In this document: positions 22,312-33,220 of the stretch, one piece after another
Layout: every line of letters starts with the position of its first letter
Numbering within the stretch: the first letter of the stretch is position 1
Origin: Streptococcus hillyeri
GTDB taxonomy: Bacteria > Bacillota > Bacilli > Lactobacillales > Streptococcaceae
Reading direction: 5' to 3'
NCBI RefSeq assembly: GCF_003686955.1
Contig: NZ_RCVM01000001.1
Span: forward strand, 62,001-126,000
DNA length: 64,000 nt
The notes under the pieces: generated by a model
Database searches by the model: none
What the model was told of the DNA's origin: nothing
The model's input: the letters and a program-made list of their open reading frames with translations, nothing else
Translations under genes and position numbers: made by a program

Positions 22312-23211
22312 ATGACATTCAAATCAGGATTCGTAGCCATTCTTGGTCGTCCAAACGTTGGGAAATCGACCTTTCTAAACCACGTCATGGGGCAGAAAAT
22401 TGCCATCATGAGTGACAAGGCGCAAACAACGCGCAATAAAATCATGGGGATTTACACGACAGAAACTGAGCAAATCGTCTTCATTGACACCCCAGGTATT
22501 CACAAGCCAAAAACGGCGCTTGGCGATTTCATGGTGGAATCTGCCTACTCAACCCTTAGAGAAGTTGAAACCGTGCTTTTCATGGTGCCTGCTGATGAGG
22601 CGCGTGGTAAAGGGGATGACATGATTATTGAGCGCCTAAAGGCTGCTAAAATCCCTGTTATCCTTGTGATTAACAAGATTGACAAGGTTCATCCAGACCA
22701 ATTGCTAGCGCAGATTGATGATTTCCGTAGTCAAATGGACTTCAAAGAAATTATCCCAATCTCAGCTCTTCAAGGTAATAATGTGGACACCTTGCTCCGT
22801 ATCTTGACAGATAATCTGGAAGAAGGTTTCCAATATTTCCCAGAAGACCAAATCACAGACCACCCAGAGCGCTTCCTTGTGTCAGAAATGATCCGTGAGA
22901 AAGTCTTGCACCTAACTCAACAGGAAGTTCCACACTCAGTAGCCGTAGTGATTGAATCAATGAAGCGTGACGAGGAGACAGATAAGGTTCACATCCGTGC
23001 AACAATCATGGTTGAACGTGATAGCCAAAAAGGCATTATCATCGGCAAACAAGGCGCCATGCTCAAAAAGATTGGCAAAATGGCACGTCGCGATATCGAA
23101 ATCATGCTTGGTGACAAAGTTTACCTAGAAACTTGGGTCAAAGTTAAGAAAAACTGGCGAGACAAAAAACTCGACCTCGCTGACTTTGGCTATAATGAGA
23201 AAGAGTATTAA
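22312..23211 (+). CDS. era: GTPase Era
   Basis: 299 aa. Essential GTPase for 16S rRNA processing and 30S assembly. G1 is [11 protein letters not shown]3 is [10 protein letters not shown]4 is NKID; the C-terminal KH domain has [15 protein letters not shown]. Promoter TATAAT at 22273-22278. In several streptococci mutM follows era as I recall; here mutM is 17 kb further on. Confidence 0.97.
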   Translation: MTFKSGFVAILGRPNVGKSTFLNHVMGQKIAIMSDKAQTTRNKIMGIYTTETEQIVFIDTPGIHKPKTALGDFMVESAYSTLREVETVLFMVPADEARGKGDDMIIERLKAAKIPVILVINKIDKVHPDQLLAQIDDFRSQMDFKEIIPISALQGNNVDTLLRILTDNLEEGFQYFPEDQITDHPERFLVSEMIREKVLHLTQQEVPHSVAVVIESMKRDEETDKVHIRATIMVERDSQKGIIIGKQGAMLKKIGKMARRDIEIMLGDKVYLETWVKVKKNWRDKKLDLADFGYNEKEY

Positions 23212-23249
23212 AGATTAACTCTATATCTTTATTTAGAAAGAGATGAAAG

Positions 23250-23945
23250 ATGACAGTATCACTAGAAGCAGAGCAAGTTTTAAAAGATATCATTGATAAT
23301 GAGGATACGGGTAATTACTGGCGTAATCGATTTGAAAAGTTGAATAGAAAAGACGATACCATCCTTCGAGGATGTTTTAAAGAATTAAAAGAAGCTGGAT
23401 TGATTTCAGTAACTTGGGCTGATAACATACCTTATTATCTCCAAGTTTTAAAAGATGGTTACTCTTATGAGAGAACTAAAGAAATGAAAGAAGTAAATAT
23501 GTCTTACAAAACTACCTCTGCCTATGATGTTTTTCTATCACATGCGAACAAAGATAAACTAGATTTTGTTGATGAATTAAATCGCTCTCTGGAGAAGTTA
23601 GGTGTCAATATTTTTTATGATAAGAATTCTTTAGAGTGGGGAGATAATTGGAAGCAACGCATATTAGATGGTGTAAAGAAAGCAACTTTTGCAATTATTG
23701 TTATTTCTGAAAATTTTTTTGATAGAGAGTGGACTGAAAAAGAGTTAAATGAGTTTTTAACTAGACAAACTAGCGAGGGACAAAAATTAATTTTGCCTAT
23801 AATTCATAATATTTCTCATGATGATTTACATGATAAATATCCCGAAGTTGGAGAGATTCAAGTAATCTCTTCTAACTCGTATAGTTCTGATGAAATTGCA
23901 TTATTATTTGCTAAGCAATTAATTAAGCGACTAAAAGGGCGATAG
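23250..23945 (+). CDS. Orphan TIR-domain protein (candidate NADase, possible phage defence)
   Basis: 231 aa. Residues 1-70 look like a winged-helix domain (DDTILRGCFKELKEAGLISV). Residues 90-231 form a TIR domain opening SAYDVFLSHANKDK, then LGVNIFYDKNSLEWGDNW and ATFAIIVISENFFDREW. The WxxxE typical of NAD-cleaving TIRs is present (W161, E165). No membrane segment. It is clearly AT-richer than era and is followed two bases later by the tail of a broken gene, so it looks acquired. No ThsA-like, Sir2 or other effector gene is adjacent, so it is not a recognisable Thoeris locus. NAD hydrolysis or signalling is inferred from the family. Confidence 0.8.
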   Translation: MTVSLEAEQVLKDIIDNEDTGNYWRNRFEKLNRKDDTILRGCFKELKEAGLISVTWADNIPYYLQVLKDGYSYERTKEMKEVNMSYKTTSAYDVFLSHANKDKLDFVDELNRSLEKLGVNIFYDKNSLEWGDNWKQRILDGVKKATFAIIVISENFFDREWTEKELNEFLTRQTSEGQKLILPIIHNISHDDLHDKYPEVGEIQVISSNSYSSDEIALLFAKQLIKRLKGR

Positions 23946-23946
23946 C

Positions 23947-24039
23947 ATTGAAGAAATCGACCAGCTAGAGTCTGTATCTACTAAACATCGCCTCATGTTG
24001 GAGGAGTATGTCACAGGCGGGTTTGCCTTGGGGCATTAA
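23947..24039 (+). pseudogene. 3' remnant of an unknown gene (copy 1)
   Basis: Open without a start from right after the TIR stop to TAA. It encodes about 30 residues ending in STKHRLMLEEYVTGGFALGH. A homologous, frameshifted tail lies at 34169-34245, so both are remains of one gene type. I do not recognise the parent. Confidence 0.55.
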
Positions 24040-24046
24040 ACGAATC

Positions 24047-24071
24047 AACGCACCAATTTTGGTGCGTTTTT
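24047..24071 (+). terminator. Terminator before pezA
   Basis: AACGCACC pairs with GGTGCGTT and is followed by TTT. It closes the TIR/remnant unit. Confidence 0.8.
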
Positions 24072-24108
24072 GTTTTTTATGATATAATAAACCTTGAATA
24101 GAGGAGGG
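24059..24108 (+). promoter_or_regulatory. pezAT promoter and SD
   Basis: TTGGTG (24059-24064), an 18-bp spacer, TATAAT (24083-24088) and SD GAGGAGGG (24101-24108). PezA-type antitoxins repress their own promoter, so an operator is expected here, but I cannot define one. Confidence 0.55.
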
Positions 24109-24112
24109 ACTT

Positions 24113-24589
24113 ATGATTGGAGAAAATATCAAATCCTTACGAAAAACACATGATTTGACACAACCAGAGTTCGCTAAAATAGTGGGGATTTCACGTAATA
24201 GCCTTAGCCGTTATGAAAATGGAACGAGTTCTGTCTCGATAGAGCTAATAGATTGTATTTGTCAGAAATTCAATGTTTCTTATGTCGATATTGTAGGAGA
24301 AGAAAAAATGCTAACACCAGTAGAAGATTATCAATTGACGCTAAAAATAGAAGTCATCAAAGAGCGTGGCGCAGCTATTTTATCTCAACTATATCGCTAT
24401 CAAGATAGTCAAGGAATCGCTTTTGACGATGAGACCAATCCTTGGATTTTAATGAGTGATGACTTGTCAGACCTTATCAATACCAAGATTTACCTTGTTA
24501 ATACGTTTGATGAAGTGGAGCGTTACAATGGTTATTTAGATGGTATTGAGCGAATGTTGGAGCTTGCTCGTCATCAGGTGGTGGCTTAA
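24113..24589 (+). CDS. pezA: Antitoxin PezA (epsilon-type)
   Basis: 158 aa, the usual PezA length. It has an N-terminal Xre-type helix-turn-helix (IKSLRKTHDLTQPEFAKIVG, ISRNSLSRYENG) that should bind the promoter, and a C-terminal helical domain that sequesters the toxin. The stop codon overlaps the pezT start (TAATG), so antitoxin and toxin are translationally coupled. Confidence 0.92.
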   Translation: MIGENIKSLRKTHDLTQPEFAKIVGISRNSLSRYENGTSSVSIELIDCICQKFNVSYVDIVGEEKMLTPVEDYQLTLKIEVIKERGAAILSQLYRYQDSQGIAFDDETNPWILMSDDLSDLINTKIYLVNTFDEVERYNGYLDGIERMLELARHQVVA

Positions 24590-25359
24590 TGGCACTGGCA
24601 GACTATCATCAAGATGATTTTGACTTTGCCTTAAAACGAACCATTCGTTCCTTAACTCGTGGCAAAGAGACATCAGTTAACCCAAAAGCTATCTTACTTG
24701 GTGGGCAAAGCGGAGCAGGTAAGACAACGATACACCGTATCAAGCAGAAAGAGTTCCAAGGGAATATCATCATTATTGACGGTGATAGCTATCGCTCTTT
24801 ACACCCGAATTATCTAGCCTTGCAGGAAGAATACGGTAAAGATAGCGTGGATTATACCAAAGGTTTTGCAGGAAAAATGGTGGAACACCTTGTTGATGAA
24901 CTCAGCAAGCAAGGTTATCATTTGTTAATTGAAGGAACCTTGAGAACGGCAGAAGTCCCACGAAAAACAGCTCAGTTATTGAAATCAAGAGGCTATCAAG
25001 TCTCGTTAGCTTTGATAGCAACCAAACCTGAATTGTCCTATCTCAGCACCTTAATCCGTTACGAGGAAGTCTATGCCGTAAATCCAAGCCAAGCTAGAGC
25101 AACTCCTAAAGAACATCACGATGGTATTGTAGAGCATTTAGTCGATAATCTAAGAGAGTTAGAAAACGATAAACTCTTTGACCAGATTCAAATCTATCAG
25201 AGAGATAGAACATGTGTCTATGATTCTGAAATGGATGATGGTCCAGCGGCAGAAGTGCTACAAGAATGCCTCTTTGGAAAATGGAGTAGGGTGGAGGAAG
25301 AGATGATGAAGGTGGGTAAAATTCAACTTAATGAATTGATTGAGAAAAATAGACATTGA
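24589..25359 (+). CDS. pezT: Zeta toxin PezT (UDP-N-acetylglucosamine kinase)
   Basis: 256 aa. Zeta toxins phosphorylate UDP-GlcNAc and block cell-wall synthesis. Walker A is GGQSGAGKTT (residues 38-47, K45), followed by IIDGDSYRSLHPNY with the expected catalytic Asp, and LIEGTLRTAEVP. Intact, with no frameshift, so the module is probably active. It also kills cells that lose it, which could stabilise the accessory region. Confidence 0.93.
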   Translation: MALADYHQDDFDFALKRTIRSLTRGKETSVNPKAILLGGQSGAGKTTIHRIKQKEFQGNIIIIDGDSYRSLHPNYLALQEEYGKDSVDYTKGFAGKMVEHLVDELSKQGYHLLIEGTLRTAEVPRKTAQLLKSRGYQVSLALIATKPELSYLSTLIRYEEVYAVNPSQARATPKEHHDGIVEHLVDNLRELENDKLFDQIQIYQRDRTCVYDSEMDDGPAAEVLQECLFGKWSRVEEEMMKVGKIQLNELIEKNRH

Positions 25360-25455
25360 TATTTTACAGATAAAAATTACCTAAGAAATATTGAGAGCTA
25401 TCCAGTTCTCTTTTTTCTTTCTCAATTTCTAGAATAGGAATTTTCTCCTTCAAAT

Positions 25456-25490
25456 AAAAAACAGTCGATTATAAAAATGACTGTTTTTTT
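25456..25490. terminator. Bidirectional terminator between pezT and lacR
   Basis: AAAAAACAGTC pairs with GACTGTTTTTT around a 12-nt loop. A weaker stem-loop with a T run lies about 50 bp upstream (near 25392-25417). Confidence 0.88.
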
Positions 25491-25501
25491 GTTGCGCGTG
25501 T

Positions 25502-26263
25502 TCAATCCGCTTGAATAATGGTGGTGCTTTGTCCGAATTCATCCAGCTGTTCTTGGGTGATTTGATTATCGGTAATGATAGCATCTAGCTGGTCTAATGT
25601 ATAAAAGTTAAAGAAGTCATAGCGGTTAAATTTTGTACTATCAACCAACAAGATTTTTTCAACAGCATTATCAAGTGCTAATTGTTGAATTTCTCCTTCA
25701 ACATCACTATAAGTAGCAATGGCGTTATCTGAAACAGCATTGGCACTTACAAAGGCTTTAGAGAATCGCAAGGTTTTTAAGTTAGCTGTTGCCATTGAGC
25801 CAATAAAAGCACCGGTGACTTCTCTATACTCTCCACCAATTAATAAAAGGTCTATGGTTTGACTATGGTTGAGGATAAGGAAAACTGGAAGACTGTTGGT
25901 GATCACGCGGATATTGCGAGATTTTAACTCAATAGCTAAATGTTCAAGGGTAGTACCTGGTCCAATAAAAATGGTTTCGCCATCTGTGATTAGTGAGTTA
26001 GCTTTTTGAGCAATGCGTTTTTTCTCTTTGGTTTGAAGTACTTTTTTTTCAATATGTGTTTTTTCATGAGGTTCTTCAGGATTATAGATACGTTGAGCTC
26101 CTCCATGTGTACGGGTCAAAAGACCTTCTTCGGCTAAAGCGTCCAAATCTCTACGGGCAGTCATATCAGAAATGTTTAATTCTTTTATCATTTCTTTAAC
26201 AGTGATAATACCGTCAACTTTTAACATATCTAAGATACGTTCATGCCTTTCTTTTTTTATCAT
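25502..26263 (-). CDS. lacR: Lactose phosphotransferase operon repressor LacR (DeoR family)
   Basis: 253 aa. The N-terminal DeoR helix-turn-helix (RILDMLKVDGIITVKEMI, MTARRDLDALAEEGLLTRTHGGA) is followed by a sugar-phosphate-sensing domain with GETIFIGPGTTLEHLA. Tagatose-6-phosphate is the known inducer of LacR in lactococci. It is divergent from lacA across 395 bp of A-rich DNA with LacR-operator-like motifs. Confidence 0.92.
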   Translation of the reverse strand: MIKKERHERILDMLKVDGIITVKEMIKELNISDMTARRDLDALAEEGLLTRTHGGAQRIYNPEEPHEKTHIEKKVLQTKEKKRIAQKANSLITDGETIFIGPGTTLEHLAIELKSRNIRVITNSLPVFLILNHSQTIDLLLIGGEYREVTGAFIGSMATANLKTLRFSKAFVSANAVSDNAIATYSDVEGEIQQLALDNAVEKILLVDSTKFNRYDFFNFYTLDQLDAIITDNQITQEQLDEFGQSTTIIQAD

Positions 26264-26658
26264 AATTTATTCCCTTTCAATTGTATTAAAAGACTTATTG
26301 TTACTATTTTACCATAAAACAAACAAATAAACAATAAAACGAAACAAAACAAACACAAAAGAAAATTAATGATACGTTGTAGTTAACTATAAGTAAAAAT
26401 CGAATTATTTCTAGCTTTCAATTAATAATGAATATCAATGTTAAATGAAATTCTAACTAAAAAACACATAAAACTAACAAAACAAACATAAAATATTAAA
26501 AAAGATAAAAAATAAACAAAAAAGTGTTGACTTTTGTTTTTGTTGGTGATATTATAATGCCATAGAAATAATGAAAGCGTTATTTCAAACAGTTTTGCAA
26601 AAATTTATCGTCGATGTAGCTACATTCAATTATTTTCTAATGTAACAGGAGAAAGAAA
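26264..26658. promoter_or_regulatory. lacR-lacA control region
   Basis: TTGACT (26527-26532) and TATAAT (26553-26558) drive lacA, with a long 20-bp spacer. A catabolite-responsive element, TGAAAGCGTTATTT (26572-26585), lies just downstream, a roadblock position for CcpA. A-rich tracts at 26319-26360 and 26461-26520 contain repeated AAACAAACA motifs. AAAATAAACA (26509-26518) matches the complement of the published LacR half-site TGTTTNWTTT. ATGTAGCTACAT (26614-26625) is a perfect palindrome in the leader. Confidence 0.7.
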
Positions 26659-27084
26659 ATGGCAGTAATTATTGGTGCTGATAAAGCAGGTACAGAACTT
26701 AAAGAGACAGTTAAATCATACTTGATTGAACTTGGTAAAGAAGTTGTTGATGTGAGTAAAGTTGGTCAAGACTTCGTAGATGTAACTTTAGCAGTTGCTA
26801 AAGAAGTGACTTCTAACGATTCAAACTTAGGAATCGTAGTTGATGCGTATGGTGTGGGACCTTTCATGACAGCAACTAAAATCAAAGGGATGATTGCTGC
26901 GGAAGTTTCAGATGAACGCTCTGCTTATATGACACGTGGTCACAATAACTCACGTATCATTACCATTGGTTCTGAAATTGTAGGACCTGGTGTTGCCAAA
27001 AATATCGCTAAAGGATTTGTTGAAGGTGAGTACGATGGAGGTCGCCACCAAATTCGTGTTGATATGTTGAATAAAATGTGCTAA
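26659..27084 (+). CDS. lacA: Galactose-6-phosphate isomerase subunit LacA
   Basis: 141 aa. With LacB it isomerises galactose-6-P to tagatose-6-P. RpiB/LacAB fold: [49 protein letters not shown]. First structural gene of lacABCDFEGX; SD AGGAGAAAG. The cre site and LacR motifs upstream predict induction by lactose or galactose and glucose repression. Confidence 0.96.
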   Translation: MAVIIGADKAGTELKETVKSYLIELGKEVVDVSKVGQDFVDVTLAVAKEVTSNDSNLGIVVDAYGVGPFMTATKIKGMIAAEVSDERSAYMTRGHNNSRIITIGSEIVGPGVAKNIAKGFVEGEYDGGRHQIRVDMLNKMC

Positions 27085-27117
27085 AGAATCAAAAGTTAAA
27101 ATTAGAGGAGAAAACAA

Positions 27118-27633
27118 ATGAAAATTGCAGTAGGCTGTGACCATATTGTTACAAACGATAAAATTGCGGTAGTAGACTATTTGAAAACTCAAGGTTATGA
27201 AGTGATTGACTGTGGTACTTACGATAACATTCGCACACACTACCCAATCTTTGGTAAAAAAGTTGGTGAGGCAGTAGCGAGTGGTGAGGCCGATCTTGGT
27301 GTATGTATCTGTGGGACTGGTGTTGGAATTAACAATGCTGTCAATAAAGTTCCTGGTATTCGCTCAGCTCTTGTTCGTGATATGACATCAGCTATCTATG
27401 CTAAAGAAGAATTGAACGCTAACGTCATTGGTTTTGGTGGTAAAATCACTGGTGGTTTATTGATGACAGATATTATTGAAGCGTTTATTCATGCAGAATA
27501 TAAACCAACAGAAGAAAACAAAAAACTGATTGAAAAAATTCAACATGTTGAAACTCTCAATCAAGGACAAGCTGATCCACACTTCTTTGATGAATTCCTA
27601 GAAAAATGGAATCGTGGTGAATATCACGACTAA
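27118..27633 (+). CDS. lacB: Galactose-6-phosphate isomerase subunit LacB
   Basis: 171 aa partner of LacA in the RpiB fold. [15 protein letters not shown] and [18 protein letters not shown] hold the catalytic-type Cys and phosphate-binding residues. The gene starts 33 bp after lacA with SD AGAGGAG. Confidence 0.96.
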   Translation: MKIAVGCDHIVTNDKIAVVDYLKTQGYEVIDCGTYDNIRTHYPIFGKKVGEAVASGEADLGVCICGTGVGINNAVNKVPGIRSALVRDMTSAIYAKEELNANVIGFGGKITGGLLMTDIIEAFIHAEYKPTEENKKLIEKIQHVETLNQGQADPHFFDEFLEKWNRGEYHD

Positions 27634-27644
27634 GAGGTAAGGTT

Positions 27645-28577
27645 ATGATTCTGACAATAACAATGAATCCGTCAGTTGACATTTCTTATCCGCTTGAACA
27701 ATTCAAATTAGATACCGTGAATCGTGTTGCTAAAACGCACAAAACACCTGGTGGAAAGGGCTTAAATGTTACTCGAGTTCTTTCCCAACTGGGAGATGAT
27801 GTGATTGCAAGTGGCTTGTTAGGCGGTAAAATTGGAGAATTCATAGAGAGTGAACTAGATAAGTCAAGTGTAAAACATTCGTTTTATAAGATAGCCGGGG
27901 AAACAAGAAACTGTATTGCTATTTTACATGATGGCAATCAAACAGAAATTCTTGAACAAGGTCCTACGATTAGTGAAGAAGAAGCAACAGGGTTCTTAAA
28001 CTATTTTGAAAAACTGGTTCCAGATTTAGGAATTGTAGCTATCTCAGGTAGTCTCCCAAAAGGTCTTGATACAAACTTTTATTCTCGTATGGTGGGAATT
28101 TGTAATAAATATAATATCCCAGTTGTATTAGATTGTTCAGGAGAGGCCCTTCTAAATGTACTTGATGGACAAGAAAAACCAACAGTTATTAAACCAAATA
28201 CTGAGGAACTTTCTCAACTAGTAGGAACGGAAGTGACTGATGATATTGATAGTTTGAAATCAGTTCTTCACAATTCTCTTTTCGATGGGATTGAATGGGT
28301 GATTGTTTCACTTGGTTCAAAAGGAGCCTTTGCAAAACATCATGATGTTTTCTATAAGGTATCTATCCCTAAAATTGAAGTGGTCAATCCTGTTGGCTCA
28401 GGAGACTCAACGGTAGCTGGTATTACATCTGCTTTAGTTCATAACGATAGTGATGAGAATTTATTGAAAAAAGCAAATGTACTTGGTATGTTGAATGCTC
28501 AAGAAGCGCTAACAGGTCATGTCAATCTTAACAATTACGATAATTTATTTAATCAAATAGAAGTAACAGAGGTATAA
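27645..28577 (+). CDS. lacC: Tagatose-6-phosphate kinase LacC
   Basis: 310 aa PfkB-family kinase that makes tagatose-1,6-bisphosphate. It shows [16 protein letters not shown], the first PfkB signature [15 protein letters not shown], and the second signature [13 protein letters not shown] with the catalytic Asp. SD AGAGGTAAGG. It lies 3 bp before lacD. Confidence 0.96.
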   Translation: MILTITMNPSVDISYPLEQFKLDTVNRVAKTHKTPGGKGLNVTRVLSQLGDDVIASGLLGGKIGEFIESELDKSSVKHSFYKIAGETRNCIAILHDGNQTEILEQGPTISEEEATGFLNYFEKLVPDLGIVAISGSLPKGLDTNFYSRMVGICNKYNIPVVLDCSGEALLNVLDGQEKPTVIKPNTEELSQLVGTEVTDDIDSLKSVLHNSLFDGIEWVIVSLGSKGAFAKHHDVFYKVSIPKIEVVNPVGSGDSTVAGITSALVHNDSDENLLKKANVLGMLNAQEALTGHVNLNNYDNLFNQIEVTEV

Positions 28578-28579
28578 AA

Positions 28580-29560
28580 ATGGTATTAACAGCACAAAAA
28601 CGTTCATTGATGGAAAAAGTCAGCGATAAAAATGGTGTTATTTCAGCATTGGCTTTTGACCAACGTGGAGCTCTTAAAAAAATGATGGCAAAACATCAAA
28701 CTGAAGAACCAACGGTTGAACAGATCGAAACATTGAAAACAATTGTTTCAGAAGAATTGACAAAGTATGCGTCCTCTATTCTTCTTGATCCAGAGTACGG
28801 TTTACCAGCATCTAAAGCTCGTTCAGACGAAGCAGGACTATTACTTGCTTATGAAAAAACAGGATACGATGCAAGCACAACGAGTCGTTTACCAGATTGT
28901 TTGGATGATTGGTCAGTCAAACGCCTTAAAGAACAGGGTGCCGATACACTGAAATTTTTGCTATACTATGATGTAGATGGTGATGAGCAAGTAAACCGTC
29001 AAAAACAAGCATACATTGAACGTATTGGTTCTGAATGTAAGGCAGAAGATATTCCGTTCTTCCTTGAAATTCTGTCTTATGACGAAGGTATTGCAGACAA
29101 CACAGGTGTTGAGTTCGCCAAAGTAAAACCTCGTAAAGTGAATGAAGCGATGAAAGTCTTCTCAGATGAGCGTTTCGGTATTGATGTTCTTAAGGTTGAA
29201 GTTCCAGTCAATATGAATTTCGTTGAAGGTTTTGGTGATGGTGAAGTTGTTTACACTAAGGAAGAAGCAGCACAACACTTCCGTGACCAGGAAGCTTCAA
29301 CACACCTACCTTATATCTATTTAAGTGCGGGTGTTTCTGCTAAATTATTCCAAGATACCTTAGTATTTGCGGCAGAATCAGGTGCAAAATTCAATGGTGT
29401 TCTTTGTGGACGTGCAACATGGGCTGGATCAGTTCAAGTTTTCATTGAACAAGGGGAAGAAGCAGCTCGTGAATGGTTACGTACAATTGGATTCCAAAAT
29501 ATTGATGAATTGAACAAAGTTTTGGAAAAAACTGCTAGTCCTTGGACTGCAAAAGTATAA
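28580..29560 (+). CDS. lacD: Tagatose-1,6-bisphosphate aldolase LacD
   Basis: 326 aa class I aldolase that yields dihydroxyacetone phosphate and glyceraldehyde-3-[17 protein letters not shown] is the usual N-terminal signature; a Schiff-base Lys is likely in [12 protein letters not shown]. In S. pyogenes one of two LacD paralogues has a regulatory role. Here it sits in a complete catabolic operon, so metabolism is the simplest role. Confidence 0.95.
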   Translation: MVLTAQKRSLMEKVSDKNGVISALAFDQRGALKKMMAKHQTEEPTVEQIETLKTIVSEELTKYASSILLDPEYGLPASKARSDEAGLLLAYEKTGYDASTTSRLPDCLDDWSVKRLKEQGADTLKFLLYYDVDGDEQVNRQKQAYIERIGSECKAEDIPFFLEILSYDEGIADNTGVEFAKVKPRKVNEAMKVFSDERFGIDVLKVEVPVNMNFVEGFGDGEVVYTKEEAAQHFRDQEASTHLPYIYLSAGVSAKLFQDTLVFAAESGAKFNGVLCGRATWAGSVQVFIEQGEEAAREWLRTIGFQNIDELNKVLEKTASPWTAKV

Positions 29561-29587
29561 TCATAAAAATTTTCGGAGGAAAATATC

Positions 29588-29905
29588 ATGAATAGAGAAG
29601 AAATCACTCTTTTAGGATTTGAAATTGTTGCTTATGCTGGAGATGCGCGCTCTAAGTTTTTAGAGGCTCTCAAAGCAGCTCAAGCAGGCGACTATGCTAA
29701 AGCTGAAGAATTGATTGCAGCTGGTGGTGAGTGCTTAAATGATGCACACAATGCTCAGACAAGTCTTCTACAAAAAGAAGCAGCTGGTGAGGATCTTGCC
29801 TTTAGTGTTACCTTAATGCATGGTCAAGATCACTTGATGACTACAATCTTACTTCAAGACCTAATGAAACATATGATTGAGTTGTATAAGAGAGGAGCCA
29901 AATAA
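29588..29905 (+). CDS. lacF: Lactose-specific PTS enzyme IIA
   Basis: 105 aa all-helical IIA-Lac. The phosphorylated His is in [25 protein letters not shown]. The stop overlaps the lacE start (TAATG), so IIA and IICB are coupled. Confidence 0.96.
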   Translation: MNREEITLLGFEIVAYAGDARSKFLEALKAAQAGDYAKAEELIAAGGECLNDAHNAQTSLLQKEAAGEDLAFSVTLMHGQDHLMTTILLQDLMKHMIELYKRGAK

Positions 29906-31608
29906 TGAAAGGGTTGATTGCTCAAATTGAGAAAGGGAAACCTTTCTTTGAGAAGATTTCTCGGAATATTTACCTCCGTGCTATTCGTGATGGCTTTATC
30001 GCTGGTATGCCAGTCATTCTTTTCTCAAGTATTTTCATCTTAATTGCTTATGTTCCTAATGCTTGGGGATTCAAATGGAGCGCTGATATTGAAACACTTT
30101 TGATGACTCCATACAATTACTCAATGGGAATTCTTGGATTGTTTGTTGCTGGTACAACTGCAAAAGCATTAACCGATTCAATGAACCGCTCATTGCCTAG
30201 TACAAATCAAATTAACTTCATTTCTACAATGCTTGCAGCAATTGTTGGATTCCTGTTGATGGCTGCTAATCCAGCAAAAGATGGTGGTTTCTTAACTGGA
30301 TTTATGGGTACTAAAGGTTTGCTTACAGCCTTCATTGCAGCCTTTATTACAGTGAATGTTTACAAGGTTTGTGTGAAAAATAATGTTACCATTCGTATGC
30401 CTGATGAAGTTCCACCGAATATTTCACAAGTATTTAAAGATTTAATCCCATTTACTGTCTCAGTCGTATTGCTTTACGCTATTGAACTTCTTGTACATAA
30501 TGCACTAGGTGTAAATGTTGCGGAATCAATTGGTAAATTATTAGCTCCGTTGTTCCAAGCAGCAGATGGTTATGTTGGTATTACCATTATCTTTGGTGCC
30601 TTTGCATTCTTCTGGTTTGTTGGTATCCACGGACCTTCAATTGTTGAGCCAGCTATCGCAGCTATTACCTATGCCAATGCTGAAGCTAACTTACAATTGC
30701 TTCAAGCAGGGGAACATGCTGATAAGATTTTGACATCAGGTACTCAAATGTTCATCGTTACGATGGGGGGTACTGGTGCAACATTGGTTGTTCCGTTCAT
30801 GTTTATGTGGTTGACGAAATCGAAACGTAATAAAGCGATTGGACGTGCGTCTGTTGTTCCTACTTTCTTTGGAGTTAACGAACCAATTTTGTTCGGAGCT
30901 CCACTGGTATTGAACCCAATTTTCTTCATTCCATTTATCTTAACTCCAATTGTTAACGTTTGGATTTTCAAATTCTTTATTGATAGTCTAGGAATGAACA
31001 GTTTTACTGCAAACTTACCTTGGACAACACCAGCTCCCCTAGGACTTGTACTAGGTACTAACTTCCAGGTTCTATCATTCATCTTAGCTGCTGTTTTGAT
31101 AGTTGTTGATGTTGCCATTTACTACCCATTCTTGAAGGTTTATGACCAACAAATTCTTGAAGAAGAACGAACTGGTAAATCTTTAGATGAGTTGAAAGAA
31201 AAAGTAGCTGCAAACTTCAATACAGCAAAAGCTGATGCTATTCTTGAAAAAGCAGGAGCAACTGAAACTGTGGAATCAAAAGAAATTACTGAACAAACAA
31301 ATGTTTTGGTTCTCTGTGCTGGTGGAGGAACAAGTGGACTTCTTGCAAATGCTTTGACAAAAGCAGCTAAAGAATATGGTGTTCCAGTTACTGCAGCAGC
31401 AGGAAGCTATGGTGGTCACCGTGAAATCTTGCCGCAATATCAACTCGTTATCCTTGCTCCTCAAGTAGCGTCAAACTATGAAGATTTGAAAGTAGAAACA
31501 GATAAACTTGGTATCAAATTAGCTAAAACTGAAGGTGCACAATACATCAAATTGACTCGTGATGGACAAGGCGCATTGGACTTTGTTAAACAACAAATGG
31601 AAAATTAA
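29905..31608 (+). CDS. lacE: Lactose-specific PTS enzyme IICB
   Basis: 567 aa. N-terminal IIC channel (about residues 1-420) with many membrane helices and the IIC-Lac loop [17 protein letters not shown], followed after a linker by a IIB domain whose phospho-Cys is in [19 protein letters not shown]. Imports lactose as lactose-6-P. Normal length and domain order. Confidence 0.96.
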   Translation: MKGLIAQIEKGKPFFEKISRNIYLRAIRDGFIAGMPVILFSSIFILIAYVPNAWGFKWSADIETLLMTPYNYSMGILGLFVAGTTAKALTDSMNRSLPSTNQINFISTMLAAIVGFLLMAANPAKDGGFLTGFMGTKGLLTAFIAAFITVNVYKVCVKNNVTIRMPDEVPPNISQVFKDLIPFTVSVVLLYAIELLVHNALGVNVAESIGKLLAPLFQAADGYVGITIIFGAFAFFWFVGIHGPSIVEPAIAAITYANAEANLQLLQAGEHADKILTSGTQMFIVTMGGTGATLVVPFMFMWLTKSKRNKAIGRASVVPTFFGVNEPILFGAPLVLNPIFFIPFILTPIVNVWIFKFFIDSLGMNSFTANLPWTTPAPLGLVLGTNFQVLSFILAAVLIVVDVAIYYPFLKVYDQQILEEERTGKSLDELKEKVAANFNTAKADAILEKAGATETVESKEITEQTNVLVLCAGGGTSGLLANALTKAAKEYGVPVTAAAGSYGGHREILPQYQLVILAPQVASNYEDLKVETDKLGIKLAKTEGAQYIKLTRDGQGALDFVKQQMEN

Positions 31609-31636
31609 AATATGATTTAGGGAAGGTTTGGGGAGT

Positions 31637-31700
31637 AAAACTGTCTGTTAGACAGTTTTAGCCCGAGCCTTGAAATGAGGAAGCGAGGGAGCTTCCTTTT
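31637..31700 (+). promoter_or_regulatory. Two hairpins in the lacE-lacG gap
   Basis: A perfect 10-bp hairpin, AAAACTGTCT-GTT-AGACAGTTTT (31637-31659), is followed by GGAAGC/GCTTCC (31679-31696) and TTTT. The second may be a partial terminator that lowers lacG relative to the PTS genes. The first closely resembles 57873-57895, and the following bases (TTGAAATGAGGAAGCGAG) also resemble those after that copy. Confidence 0.65.
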
Positions 31701-31726
31701 CTAAAACAAACAAAGAGGAAAAATAA

Positions 31727-33133
<1,407 letters not shown>

Positions 33134-33220
33134 ATAGTATTCTTCTTAAAAATTTCTAACGCAAGATAAGAGTGTGGGTTTAATACTGACGCTCTTGTTT
33201 TGTATAACGGAGGGAAAGAT

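Noticed and set aside
23250-25359. TIR plus pezAT as one defence operon (Thoeris-like)
   Set aside because: A terminator and a separate promoter lie between them and no ThsA-type protein is present; pezAT is a known stand-alone module.
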